In this document: one piece after another, positions 10,322 through 21,622 of the stretch
Position numbering within the stretch: position 1 is the stretch's first letter
Layout of the letters: each line of letters begins with the position of its first letter
Notes under the pieces: model-generated
Database searches by the model: none
What the model was told of the DNA's origin: nothing
The model's input: only the letters and a program-made list of their open reading frames with translations
DNA from: Selaginella tamariscina
Taxonomy: Eukaryota > Streptophyta > Lycopodiopsida > Selaginellales > Selaginellaceae
Reading direction: 5' to 3'
Assembly: GCA_003024785.1 (NCBI GenBank)
Contig: PUQB01000740.1
Location: 43,285-107,284, forward strand
Length of the DNA stretch: 64,000 bases
Made by a program: the position numbers and the translations under genes

Positions 10322-11381
10322 AGAGAGTCATTTTCAATTACAAGATTATTGTAAATTGTAATTAAATATATTGTCAATGGTCTAGTATAATAACTTCCTT
10401 ACTTAATTACTGTCTAGTTTAATAACTTCCGTAATTAAATATTAAAATGTGCTGGTTTTGCTGATCCTAAGTAACAGACATTATTTCTTTGCTAGTGTAT
10501 TGTAACATACTACATAATCGCATGGTACATACTTGCATATTTTTTCATGATTTATTTATAAACCCATACATTAGTGAATCATATGAGTTGTTTCCAATCA
10601 ACCAATCACTATTTACAATTGACTCATTAACTTTCTGCTAACTCAACTTTAAAACTCATAAAAAAGTTAGCCTTGTACACTCTTCTTATTTATAAATAAA
10701 TATCCTTGTTTATAATTTCAATCATTTTAAAATTAAAAATAAAATATATTTACCTTATATTTTATGTTTAAATTATAACATTTAAGGAAAAATACTATAT
10801 TTAAATAAGAAACTTTATAAATAAATTCTATATATAAGTATTGTATTCATTTAAATTTTCTAATAATTAAATCTAGTATTTAGCCTTGCCTTGTCCACAT
10901 GAGGTTATTCATTGTAATGACTAAATTTAATTTAATCTCATATTTTATAAATTAACATGTTTTTGCATTTCTACTTATTCCATTCTTACTTCCCTTATCA
11001 TTACTTCTCAACTTGATTAGGCTCCTACATTTTTTTATACTCTAATAAAAAATAAACAAGAGATAATTAAAATGGTTAAATGTTACTCTTATAATAGCAT
11101 TCTCAACAGTTAGAGTTGACAACCACATGGGTAGGGTCGGGGAGAATACTGCATTTCATATACATATATAGTTAACTATAAGAAAATCCTAAAATAGAGC
11201 ATCTATGAGGTTTAAGATGTATATAAATAACAAGGGTACATATAACAGTATAAGAAAGAGTCTCCTTTTTAACTTATAAAAGTTAAGGTATGGAATATAA
11301 ATAAAGCATTCTTAAATGCAATGTGTGAAAATATACATTAAGTAAAATACAATTTAACATTAGTTTGCATATATAAATGTA
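10322..11381. repeat. Long flanking segment (inverted counterpart of 1966-2990)
   Basis: This is the reverse complement of the long flanking segment in block J. It follows the last codon of the transposase-like gene and leads into the F-box leader of module 4. No coding sequence is recognisable. Confidence 0.75.
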
Positions 11382-11549
11382 AGAGTACCTCTGCAACACA
11401 CCATACAAATATGAGTGTGTGGGTGTCAAATTGGGTTTGATTAAGGGTACATGGTCAATTGGATTAGGGTTTAGCATCATCAATGAATGAATGGCCGTCG
11501 GTTCTTGGATGCACGCGTGGAATCTTGGAAGCGTGCATGGAATCGTGGG

Positions 11550-11558
11550 TATTTAAGG
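11550..11558 (+). promoter_or_regulatory. TATA-like element of F-box module 4
   Basis: TATTTAAGG lies 41 bp before the F-box ATG and is preserved in every module. If used, the 5' leader would be only about 15-20 nt. This is a weak call based on sequence alone. Confidence 0.3.
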
Positions 11559-11598
11559 AATGTCCTATGCCCTAGGTATTATTTAATCTCATTTTTTC

Positions 11599-12120
11599 AT
11601 GGCATATCCCCAGCTTCTTCCTGGCTTGCCGCAAGACATTGTGGAGGTGGAAATCCTGCCACGCTTATCCAGGAAATCCAGGTGCGTTGCGTGTTTAGTG
11701 TGTAAAGATTGGAAGAGAAGCATAGAACAACTGCCTCCTTTGCCACCTCCTCATGGGGTTATAGTTTACAATGAAGAGAAAACATGTTACCAATTTATCG
11801 AGTTTGGTGAAGATGGTATGAAGTTTGATTTTGTTATGTGTGGAAAGATTGGACTTAAACAAATAGGCTACTGTAATGGCATGGTATGGGTATTTAAGCC
11901 ATTTTGTTATTGTTACATGGACATGTACAGTGGTAAACTTGAATGGAAAAATCTATCATGGAGGAACGAATTACACTTAAGTACTACATGGTCAAATGAC
12001 TTATCCTTAATCTCGTTGATTGGAGAGGATGCAGTTTTAGTATACGAAGGATTGAACGGTTTAAATCACCAAATAAATTATGGTGGTTTAGATCAACAAA
12101 TTTTAAACCAATTTATATAA
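11599..12120 (+). CDS. F-box protein, lineage Q, intact 173-codon frame (module 4)
   Basis: This is the best-preserved coding frame in the window together with its copy at 32358. It starts MAYPQLLPGLPQDIVE. F-box residues about 9-45 include L10-P11, D13, I19-L20, L23 and V34-C35-K36-W38, the positions that normally pack against SKP1. A proline-rich linker (PPLPPPHG) follows, then about 115 residues rich in aromatics (GMVWVFKPFCYCYMDMY), ending LNQFI. No kelch, LRR or WD repeat is visible. It is much shorter than usual plant F-box proteins, so either the 3' end of the original gene was not captured or it encodes a mini-protein. The ATG is the first in the leader. Expression is not shown. Confidence 0.6.
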   Translation: MAYPQLLPGLPQDIVEVEILPRLSRKSRCVACLVCKDWKRSIEQLPPLPPPHGVIVYNEEKTCYQFIEFGEDGMKFDFVMCGKIGLKQIGYCNGMVWVFKPFCYCYMDMYSGKLEWKNLSWRNELHLSTTWSNDLSLISLIGEDAVLVYEGLNGLNHQINYGGLDQQILNQFI

Positions 12121-12221
12121 TGATTTTAAATTAAATTAAATACATAAATTTAATCTTATATTTTTTAATTTTATAAATACTTTTTCAATTTATTCATTAA
12201 GAAATTATTAATAGTGTTTAC

Positions 12222-12615
12222 TATTCATGAATGTTAATCCATACACGATCCTATGAAGAATGAGTGGCTTAGGTGCAAGCAACAAGGGCGCATAATATGC
12301 ATGATTTGCAATGCCAGTAACATTGTAGGGATAGTTTCTACAGTTGGCAATTTTTACATGAGATGACGGATATCGGCTACATCACTCGAACTTGGAGAGC
12401 TTGAGTTTGAACTCTCCCAAGTGACAGTCACGACAAGTTGGATTCTTTCTTGTCAGCTTCTCGAAAAACAATTGCAATGCAATAACTTATTAATAAATTG
12501 TTGTTGTTGTGTGTATGTAGTATGTATCAATATGTACATATGTATGTGTCTATCTATATAAAATGTGCACACGCACACACCTCAACCACATTTGTGCAAC
12601 CTGCTTGTTGGATAT
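12222..12615 (-). pseudogene. TopA fragment, short form (module 4)
   Basis: This is the short convergent fragment, with the ribbon region frameshifted and the palindrome reduced to one arm (near 12216-12230). It ends abruptly at 12615, where GCTTGTTGG runs into the palindrome-array region. In other modules the sequence continues GAGGCTTGG, so 12615 is a junction. Confidence 0.45.
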
Positions 12616-12629
12616 TAATTCCACCACCC

Positions 12630-12990
12630 TTCTCCGTCTCAGACAAAAGTGGCCAGGATTGATTTGGCCCACCAGATTAGGAGACAAAGAAGGATGGCGG
12701 GATTAATCCCACCACCCCTTCCATGCATGTTGGGCGAGATTAATCCCGCCCACGACACTCTCATATGCATAATGATGGTGGGCGGGATTAATCATGCCCC
12801 ACACTCATTGAGACATGAAGGGTGCCCCTTCCATGACCAGTGAAGGGGATTAATTCTCCCACCACCTCCACGCCTCCTCAAACAGTCGAGCCCACCAGGC
12901 ATAGAAGAGTCGGTGGGATTAATTCGCCACCCTTTATGTCTCAATGAGTGTGGGGCGGGATTAATCCCACCTACCAGGCATGGAAATATG
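12630..12990. repeat. GGATTAATCC palindrome array 1
   Basis: Seven or so copies of a GGCGGGATTAATCCCGCC-type palindrome lie in about 350 bp. Their flanks (CACCCTTC..., GAAGGGTG..., CTCATTGAGACAT, ATGTCTCAATGAG) form further inverted repeats. Short frames rich in INPA or DQ-type residues here are translations of the repeat and not genes. Confidence 0.8.
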
Positions 12991-13031
12991 ACATAATAAT
13001 ATTAAAAAACATTTGAAAACAATCATAACAC

Positions 13032-13062
<31 letters not shown>

Positions 13063-14340
13063 ATATAAAATCTTTATACTAATATAAACTAAATCCATAA
13101 TTTCTAATATAATATAAATTTACTCTAAACACTAAACATGTGTAAGTCCCAGTGTATAGTGTGTGTAACTATAAATGTTTGATTTGGGATTTAAACTTTA
13201 AATCATAAATACAAAGCTAGATGCTTTATTTATATCGTGATCCACTCATCGGCTTGTGCATGTGTGTGCATATGTATCTTTGTAAGTGCTACTAATGTGT
13301 GTGCACGTGTATATGTAAATTTTTTATTGTGTTTATATATGTGTGCAACAGAAACGAATTAAAGTGAAAATGATATTAATATACACACTATGAACATAAT
13401 ATTATATCATTTTATCTAATATATAGTCATATATAGTTTTAATAATATATATTAATTTAATATTAATAATAAGGTTTAACAGTAAATATTCAAAATAATA
13501 AGAAATTAATTGAGAAAATCCCATTAATATATACAAATGTAGAATAATTACTGAAATAATTAACTAATTTAATGTTTAATATTGGAATATTCTTGGAATA
13601 ATAAGAAAATAAAAGAATATCCCATTAATATAAAGAAATGTAGATTAATTACTCGAATAATTAAGAAAATAATATTAATAAACACACTATGAATATATTA
13701 TAAATGATACATAATAATATATCAATTTATTTATTGTATAGTATATATATAATATATACTTAATAATATATACTAGAATATTAAGAATGTAGAATAATTC
13801 TTAAAATTTCATAATATTAAACAACTTGAATCACTTGAATCATATTAAATGTAATTTATAAAAATAATTGGAATTAAAGAGTATATATGTTAGAGTGTCG
13901 GTTATTTGTGTTAACTCATCTTAAATTTTATTTTATTTTATTTTCAAAAATTTAAAATTATGACATAAGTATTATTAGTCTAACATGTAAATTTAAAAAT
14001 GCATTTAATTCCTATTCAAATTCAGATCTGGTTTTTTCTTCAGCAAGGATTTCTTCATTTCTGTAATTTTCTCTCTTTAAATCTTCTTTTTTCTTAATAA
14101 TGACCTAAGGAGCGACATTAAATTAGGTGCTATTGTTTATAAAAAAGCACAACGCCTTCAATGCTGTTTACAAGTAAGTATTATAAACAAATTTAGAAAT
14201 ACTTATAAAAATTCACTTCTTACATTCTCTCTTAAAATTAAAATTTAAAGGTTTAGGAATCCATTAGCATTACATTATATTTCATTAGGGATTTATCTCG
14301 TTTACACATCCTTTTCACTTAAAATTCTCAGTTAGCCGAG
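12991..14340. other. AT-rich spacer with microsatellite and leader
   Basis: Very AT-rich, with no coding signal. It holds a (TA)n run at 13038-13062, a GT-rich patch near 13255-13310, and a pyrimidine-rich tract near 14030-14100. An inverted repeat of the ACCTAA...TTAGGT type follows (14104-14129; the complete form is CACCTAA...TTAGGTG at 18906). It separates the two palindrome arrays and probably is the 5' non-coding part of the element. Confidence 0.6.
13038..13062. repeat. (TA)n microsatellite, about 25 bp
   Basis: This is a plain TA run. The equivalent sites are 33764-33790 and 54459-54514, so length varies between units. Confidence 0.9.
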
Positions 14341-14995
14341 GCAACGAGATTAATCCGGCCATTTTTTTTTTGCCTCTTTAAAACTCTTTAAAACATGAAA
14401 GCCGTGGCATGATTAATCCGGCCAATGCCCCGCCTCTTAGAAAGGGCAGCGGGATTAATTTTGCAAACAACTCTTGAAATAATGAAGAGTTAATAAAATT
14501 TATTATAAAGAATTATTGGCGGGATCAATCCTGCCCATCATTCTAAGAGGCAGAGAAGGGGTGGCGGGATTAATCTCGCCACCACTTCCCTGTTTTAGAT
14601 ATTTGTGGGCAAGATTTATCCTGCCGACCAGTTTAGGAGGCAGGGAAGCATTGACGAGATTAATCCTGCCACTCCCTTGAGATCTCTCTGAAATCATAAC
14701 TTCGAGAGGATTATTCCCGCCACCTATTCCCCATCGGTAAGAGTTGTGATGGGATTAATCCCGCCAACTCTCTCCAACAAGGAGTAGCCAGCGGTGGGAT
14801 TAATCCCGCCAACTTTCTTCAACGAGGAAGAGTCAGTAGTGGGATTAATCCCGCCGCTTTCTTTGACGAGGAAGAGTTGGCGACATGATTGAACCCGCCA
14901 ACTCTCTCCAACGAGGAAGTAGTGGGCGGGATTAATCATGCCCACCATTTTATTAGGCAGGGAAGGGGTGGCGGATTAATCTTGCCACCAATTCT
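14341..14995. repeat. GGATTAATCC palindrome array 2
   Basis: About a dozen palindromic cores lie in 650 bp, spaced roughly 40-60 bp. Spacers such as AACTCTCTCCAACGAGGAAG can also fold. The cores are GC-rich islands in AT-rich DNA just upstream of the transposase-like gene. That position fits subterminal transposase-binding repeats, but binding is only inferred. Confidence 0.8.
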
Positions 14996-15140
14996 ATTAA
15001 TCAAGCATGATAATCTATAGTTATACATAATTATATATTATTGCACACACATATATATTAAGCACCCTCGATTTAGATTTTTTGGAAATATTACATAAAT
15101 AAATATCATAAATAACACAATTATTTATGTGTAGGATAAT

Positions 15141-16245
15141 ATGTTTAATACTGGAGATAAAGTATGTCTTCTTCGGAACAACGAGATAGTTGGCACTTGA
15201 ATTGTGGAAGTTCGAGATGATAATGCGTTGTGTACAATATTGCCTAAGGATCTTATGTGTATGTATGGGTGAACACCATTTGCAAGCATGTTAAGGTTCC
15301 TAAAATGGAATTTGAAGAGGGTTCTCCTGTATTGTAGAATGTAGATGAATTAAAAGCTGATACAGAATATGTAGAGTCACAAATAAATAGTAGTACGAGT
15401 TCACCAAATGATGGCTTGCCTGCTGTAATGGACGAGATGATTCTTTTTCTTCATGAGATTGAGATTGGGAGAGGCATCATCACAGTTATAAATCCAATAG
15501 AAGCCGTATCAAAGAGAAACTAGGGGCCTACTTCGTGGGTGTAGTTGTGACAGAGGTTTCACCTAATGGCACATTGCATCTTGGATCCCTCGTGAGGTGC
15601 GAACATATGAATTAAGACGGCGAGATGGTTGAACATATTCAGGGTTGGATTTCAATAATAATAACTCGAAAGAACAACCCATATTTGAAGAGGTTTCTTG
15701 CATTGGTCCTATAGTAAAAAAAAGGCGATTCATGGGTTGCAGATCTGCCCTTACAAGTTTTAGCAAGACGGTCAAGATCGATCTTACATCTTCGACAAGT
15801 GTTACTAGCATTTCCACGATTGACTGCTGCAAGAAAAAGTATTGTCAAATGGCAAACCGGAATGAAATTACCCAATGTAGACATGTCTTTTGTATGCTCA
15901 CCCAAAAGAAAAGGCATGAGTTTGTATATGCTGCACTAACTGGGTGTATTAATAAAATGGCCTTGGACACAGGTTATCAGAGTACATCCATGGTATTTAA
16001 TAAGGTGGCCATTTACTTCAAAGCTTGGTACACTATATATGGGATCCCAAAAACCACGTTCTACTGTCAAAGGGATGAGTGGCTAGATGGAGCGTGCACC
16101 TCAGTATACGAGAACACTCGCCTAGTCAAAACCCACTCTCACATTATGGAAGCCATACAGATACTTAAGGCTTTTGTACAAGCAAATGCAAACAGGATGC
16201 CTCACAAATGCCAAACCACAAATGCAGGGGTTAAGAAAAATTTCA
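15141..16245 (+). pseudogene. Transposase-like N-terminal half (DUF7869-type family)
   Basis: Frames in order: MFNTGDKVCLLRNNE with later stops; GLPAVMDEMILFLHEIEIG; FVGVVVTEVSPNGTLHL; then from 15645 an open frame of about 200 codons: FNNNNSKEQPIFEEV, QCRHVFCMLTQKKRHEFVYA, GIPKTTFYCQRDEW, IQILKAFVQANANRMPHK, GVKKNF. An in-frame TAG at 15334-15336 replaces a TGG that survives at 56918. A run of eight A's near 15716 sets which frame continues. The gene is cut at 16245 by the inversion joint; 57731 shows its natural continuation. Confidence 0.6.
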
Positions 16246-16771
16246 TACATTTATATATGCAAACTAATGTTAAATTAAATTTTACTTAATGTATATTTTC
16301 ACACATTGCATTTAAGAATGCTTTATTTATATTCCATACCTTAACTTTTATAAGTTTAGGATTTTCTTATAGTTAACTATATATGTATATGAAATGCAGT
16401 ATTCTCCCCGACCCTACCCATGTGGTTGTCAACTCTAACTGTTGAGAATGCTATTATAAGAGTAACATTTAACCATTTTAATTATCTCTTGTTTATTTTT
16501 TAATAAATTATAAAAAAATGTAGGAGCCTAATCAAGTTGAGAAGTAATGATAAGGGAAGTAAGAATGGAATAAGTAGAAATGTAAAAACATGTTAACTTG
16601 TAAAACATGAGATTAAATTAAATTTAATCATTATGATGAAGTTAATCAAGGAAGTTATTAAATTATATAGTAATTAAGTAAGGATATTAAACTAGACCAT
16701 TGACACATATATTTAATTACAATTTACAATAATCATGTAACCAAATTTCCATGCTCCACGAGCCAAGCCTC
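16246..16771. repeat. Short flanking segment
   Basis: Direct copy of 205-728, here fused after GVKKNF of the transposase-like half. Non-coding. Confidence 0.7.
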
Positions 16772-17170
16772 CAACAAGCAGGTTGCACAAATGCTGGCTG
16801 AGGTGCGTGTGCGTGTGCACGTTTTATATAGATAGACACATACATATGTACATATTGATACATACTACATACACACAACAACAACAATTTATTAATAAGT
16901 TATTGCATTGCAATTGTTTTTTGAGAAGCTACAAGAAAGGATCCAGCTTGTCGTGACTGTTGCCTAGGAGTGCTCAAACTCAGGCTCTCCAAGTCCGGTA
17001 CAAGTGATGTAGCTGGTATCCGTCATCTTATGCAAAAATTGCCAACTGTAGAAACTATCCCCACAATGTTACTGGCATTACAAATCATGCATATTATGCG
17101 CCCTTGTTGCTTGCACCTAAGCCACTCATTCTTCGTAGGATCGTATGGATTAACATTTTTAAATTAAAAC
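16772..17170 (+). pseudogene. TopA fragment, short form (module 5)
   Basis: Same state as 729-1130: the ribbon reads PACRDCCLG with the upstream one-base deletion. It converges on the F-box at 17297-17811. Confidence 0.45.
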
Positions 17171-17296
17171 CATGGTTTTTACTATTCATGAATAGTAAAC
17201 CCTATTAATAATTTCTATAATGAATAAATTGAAAAAGTATTTATAAAATTAAAAAAAATAGGATTAAATTTATGTATTTGATTTAATTTAAAATCA

Positions 17297-17811
17297 TTAT
17301 ATAAATTGGTTTAAAATTTGTTGATCTAAATCACCATGGTTTATTTGGTGATTTAAGCCGTTTAATCCTTTGTATACTAAAACTGCATCCTCCCAATCAA
17401 CGAGATTAAGAATAATTCATTTGACCATGTAGTACTTAAGTGTAATTCGTTCCTCCATGGTAGATTTTCCATCCATTGCACATGTCCATGTAACAATAAC
17501 AAAATGGCTTAAATACCTAGATAATGCCATTCATTATAGTAGCCAATGGGTTTAAGTCCAATCTTTCCGCATATAGCAAAATCGAACTTCACACCATCTT
17601 CACCGAACTCAATAAACTGGTAGCATGTTTTCTCTTCATTGTAAACTACATCCCCGTGAGGAGGCGGCAAAGGAGGCAGTTGTTCGATGCTTCTCTTCCA
17701 ATCTTTACACACTAAACACGCAACGCACCTAGATTTCCTGGATAAGCGTGGTAGGATTTCTACCTCCACAATGTCTTGCGGCAAGCCAGGAAGAAGCTCG
17801 GCATATGCCAT
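17297..17811 (-). pseudogene. F-box protein fragment, lineage P (module 5)
   Basis: 100 open codons from MAYAELLPG (17811 to 17509), then the lineage frameshift. A further one-base loss (CCTCCCAATC, where other copies have CCTCTCCAATC, near 17389) breaks the 3' frame in this copy only. Confidence 0.7.
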
Positions 17812-18008
17812 GAGAAAATGAGATCAAATAATACCTAGGGCATAGGACATTCCTTAAATACCCACGATTCCACGCGCGCATCCAAGAACCGACAGCCATT
17901 CATTCATTGATGATGCTAAACCCTAATCCAATTGACCTTATACCCTTAATCAAACCCAATTTAACACCCACACACCCATATTTGTATGGTGTGTTGCAGA
18001 GGTACTCT

Positions 18009-18253
18009 TACATTTATATATGCAAACTAATGTTAAATTAAATTTTACTTAATGTATATTTTCACACATTGCATTTAAAAATGCTTTATTTATATTCCAT
18101 ACCTTAACTTTTATAAGTTAAAAAAGAGACTCTTTCTTATATTGTTATATGTACCCTTGTTATTTATATACATCTTAAACCTCATAGATGCTCTATTTTA
18201 GGATTTCCTTATAATTAATTATATATGTATATGAAATGTAGTATTCTCCCCGA
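18009..18253. repeat. Truncated flanking segment
   Basis: Begins like the other flanking segments (TACATTTATATATGC) and stops after GTATTCTCCCCGA, where the filler joint follows. Confidence 0.7.
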
Positions 18254-18284
18254 TGTATAAGAAAATGTATAAATAAATGTATAA
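18254..18284. other. Filler DNA at internal duplication joint
   Basis: A roughly 30-bp stretch (TGTATAAGAAAATGTATAAA and similar) matches neither neighbour cleanly. It links the truncated flank to sequence equivalent to 13503 onward. Short templated-looking filler is typical of end-joining repair. Confidence 0.65.
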
Positions 18285-19135
18285 GAAATTAATTGAGAAA
18301 ATCCCATTAATATATACAAATGTAGAATAATTACTAAAATAATTAACTAATTTAATTATGATAATCATGTTTAATATTGGAATATTCTTGGAATAATAAG
18401 AAAATAATAAAGAATATCCCATTAATATAAAGAAATGTAGATTAATTACTCGAATAATTAAGAAAATAATATTAATAAACACACTATGAATATATTATAA
18501 ATGATACATAATAATATATCAATTTATTTATTGTATAAGTATATATATTTATATATATACTTAATAATATGTACTAGAATATTAAGAATGTAGAATAATT
18601 ACTAAAATTTCATAATATTAAACAGCTTGAATCACTTGAATCATATTAAATGTAATTTATAAAAATAATTGGAATTAAAGAGTATATATGTTAGAGTGTC
18701 GGTTATTTATGTTAACTCATCTTAAATTTTATTTTATTTTATTTTCAAAAATTTAAAATTATGACATAAGTATTATTAGTCTAACATATAAATTTAAAAA
18801 TGCATTTAATTCCTATTCAAATTCAGATCTGGTTTTTTCTTCAGCAAGGATTTCTTCATTTCTGTAATTTTCTCTCTTTAGATCTTCTTTTTTCTTAATA
18901 GTGATCACCTAAGGAACGACATTAAATTAGGTGCTATTGTTTATAAAAAAGCACAGCGCCTTCAATGCTGTTTACAAGTAAGTATTATAAACAAATTTAG
19001 AAATACTTATAAAAATTCACTCTCTTACATTCTCTCTTAAAATTAAAATTTAAAGGTTTAGGAATCCATTAGCATTACATTATATTTCATTAGGGATTTA
19101 TCTCGTTTACACATCCTTTTCACTTAAAATTCTTG
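18285..19135. other. AT-rich spacer, second copy
   Basis: Equivalent to 13503-14340. An 87-codon minus-strand frame (18219-18482) is low-complexity (Ile, Asn, Tyr-rich) and not credible. The leader hairpin is complete here: CACCTAA (18906) pairs with TTAGGTG across a 14-nt loop. Confidence 0.55.
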
Positions 19136-19855
19136 GTTAGCCGAGGCAACGGGATTAATCCGGCCATTTTTTTTTTGCCTCTTTAAAACTCTTTAAAACA
19201 TGACAGCCGTGGCATGATTAATCCGGCCAATGCTTCCATGCCTCTTAGAAAGAGCAGCGGGATTAATTTTGCAAACAACTCTCTGAAATGATGAAGAATT
19301 AATAGAATTTATTATAAAGAATTATTGGCGGGATCAATCCTGCCCATCATTCTAAGAGGCAGAGAAGGGGTGGCGGGATTAATCTCGCCACCACTTCCCT
19401 GTTTTAGATATTTGTGGGCAAGATTTATCCTGTCGACCAGTTTAAAAGGCAGGGAAGCATTGACGAGATTAATCCTGCCACTCCCTTGAGATCTCTCTGA
19501 AATCATAACTTCGGAGAGGATTATTCCCGCCACCTATTCCCCATCGGTAAGAGTTGTGAGTGGGATTAATCGCGCCGACTCTTCCTCATCAGAGAGAGTT
19601 GGCGATGGGATTAATCCCGCCAACTCTCTCCAACAAGGAGTAACCAGCGGTGGGATTAATCCCGCCAACTTTCTTCAACGAGGAAGAGTCAGTAGTGGGA
19701 TTAATCCCGCCGCTTCTCTTTGACGAGGAAGAGTTGGCGACATGATTGAACCCGCCAACTCTCTCCAACGAGGAAGTAGTGGGCGGGATTAATCATGCCC
19801 ACCATTTTATTAGGCAGGGAAGGGGTGGCGGATTAATCTTGCCACCAATTCTATT
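19136..19855. repeat. GGATTAATCC palindrome array 2, second copy
   Basis: Longer than the copy at 14341 by one core unit (GTGGGATTAATCGCGCC and the adjacent GACTCTTCCTCATC spacer, near 19558-19605), so the array gains and loses whole units. Confidence 0.8.
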
Positions 19856-19993
19856 AATCAAGCATGATAATCTATAGTTATACATAATTATATATTATTG
19901 CACACACATATATTAAGCACCCTCGATTTAGATTTTTGGAAATATTACATAAATAAATATCATAAATAACACAATTATTTATGTGTAGGATAA

Positions 19994-21097
19994 TATTTTA
20001 ATACTGGAAATAAAGTATGTCTTCTTCGGAACAACGAGATAGTTGGCACTTGAATTGTGGAAGTTCGAGATGATAATGCGTTATGTTACAATATTGCCTA
20101 AGGATCTTATGTGTATGTATGGGTGAACACCATTTGCAAGCATGTTAAGGTTCCTAAAATGGAATTTGAAGAGGGTTCTCCTGTATTGTAGAATGTAGAT
20201 GAATTAAAAGCTGATACATAATATGTAGAGTCACAAATAAATAGTAGTACGAGTTCACCAAATGATGGCTTGCCTGCTGTAATGGATGAGATGATTCTTT
20301 TTCTTTATGAGATTGAGATTGGGAGAGGCATCATCATAGTTATAAATCCATAGAAGCCGTATCAAAAGAGAAACTAGGGGCCTACTTCGTGGGTGTAGTT
20401 GTGACAGAGGTTTCACCTAATGGCACATTGCATCTTGGATCCCTCGTGAGGTGCGAACATATGAATTAAGACGGCGAGATGGTTGAACATATTCAGGGTT
20501 GGATTTCAATAATAATAACTCGAAAGAACAACCCATATTTGAAGAGGTTTCTTGCATTGGTCCTATAGTAAAAAAAAAGGCGATTCATGGGTTGCAGATC
20601 TGCCCTTACAAGTTTTAGCAAGACGGTCAAGATCGATCTTACATCTTCGACAAGTGTTACTAGCATTTCCACGATTGACTGCTGCAAGAAAAAGTATTGT
20701 CAAATGGCAAACCGGAATGAAATTACCCAATGTAGACATGTCTTTTGTATGCTCACCCAAAAGAAAAGGCATGAGTTTGTATATGCTGCACTAACTGGGT
20801 GTATTAATAGAATGGCCTTGGACACATGTTATCAGAGTACATCCATGGTATTTAATAAGGTGGCCATTTACTTCAAAGCTTGGTACACTATATATGGGAT
20901 CCCAAAAACCACGTTCTATTGTCAAAGGGATGAGTGGCTAGATGGAGCGTGCACCTTAGTATACAGAACACTCGCCTAGTCAAAACCACTCTCACATTAT
21001 GAAACCATACAGATACTCAAGGCTTTTGTACAAGCAAATGCAAACAGGATGCCTCACAAATGCCAAACCACAAATGCAGGGGTTAAGAAAAATTTCA
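19994..21097 (+). pseudogene. Transposase-like N-terminal half, second copy in unit
   Basis: As at 15141, but more decayed. The initial ATG is lost (TAATATTTTAAT), a second stop appears (ACATAATAT near 20214), the A-run near 20572 has nine A's, and CAGAACACTC has lost a base near 20965. The open stretch is only 20587-20979. Confidence 0.58.
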
Positions 21098-21622
21098 TAC
21101 ATTTATATATGCAAACTAATGTTAAATTAAATTTACTTAATGTATATTTTCACACATTGCATTTAAGAATGCTTTATTTATATTCCATACCTTAACTTTT
21201 GTAAGTTTAGGATTTTCTTATAGTTAACTATATATGTATATGAAATGCAGTATTCTCCCCGACCCTACCCATGTGGTTGTCAACTCTAACTGTTGAGAAT
21301 GCTATTATAAGAGTAACATTTAACCATTTTAATTATCTCTTGTTTATTTTTTAATAAAGTATAAAAAAATGTAGGAGCCTAATCAAGTTGAGAAGTAATG
21401 ATAAGGGAAGTAAGAATGGAATAAGTAGAAATGTAAAAACATGTTAACTTGTAAAACATGAGATTAAATTAAATTTAATCATTATGATGAAGTTAATCAA
21501 GGAAGTTATTAAATTATATAGTAATTAAGTAAGGATATTAAACTAGACCATTGACACATATATTTAATTACAATTTACAATAATCATGTAACCAAATTTC
21601 CATGCTCCACGAGCCAAGCCTC
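21098..21622. repeat. Short flanking segment
   Basis: Direct copy of 205-728 following the inversion joint at 21097/21098. Confidence 0.7.

Larger units (their letters stand above)
5249..16245. repeat. Constant block K1
   Basis: The 10,997-bp constant part of the unit runs from the leader of module 3 to the end of the transposase N-terminal half. Its counterparts are 26057-36976 (10,920 bp), 46788-57730 (10,943 bp) and 60052 onward. Every internal component keeps order and orientation between copies. Confidence 0.85.

Noticed and set aside
14700-14960. CRISPR-like pattern of repeats with spacers
   Set aside because: The repeats are short palindromes with variable arms, and the spacers resemble each other. 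No cas genes are present and the DNA is eukaryotic.
18219-18482. 87-codon minus-strand frame rich in Ile, Tyr and Asn, resembling membrane protein
   Set aside because: It is low-complexity AT-rich sequence crossing the filler joint and is not conserved as a frame in the related spacers.
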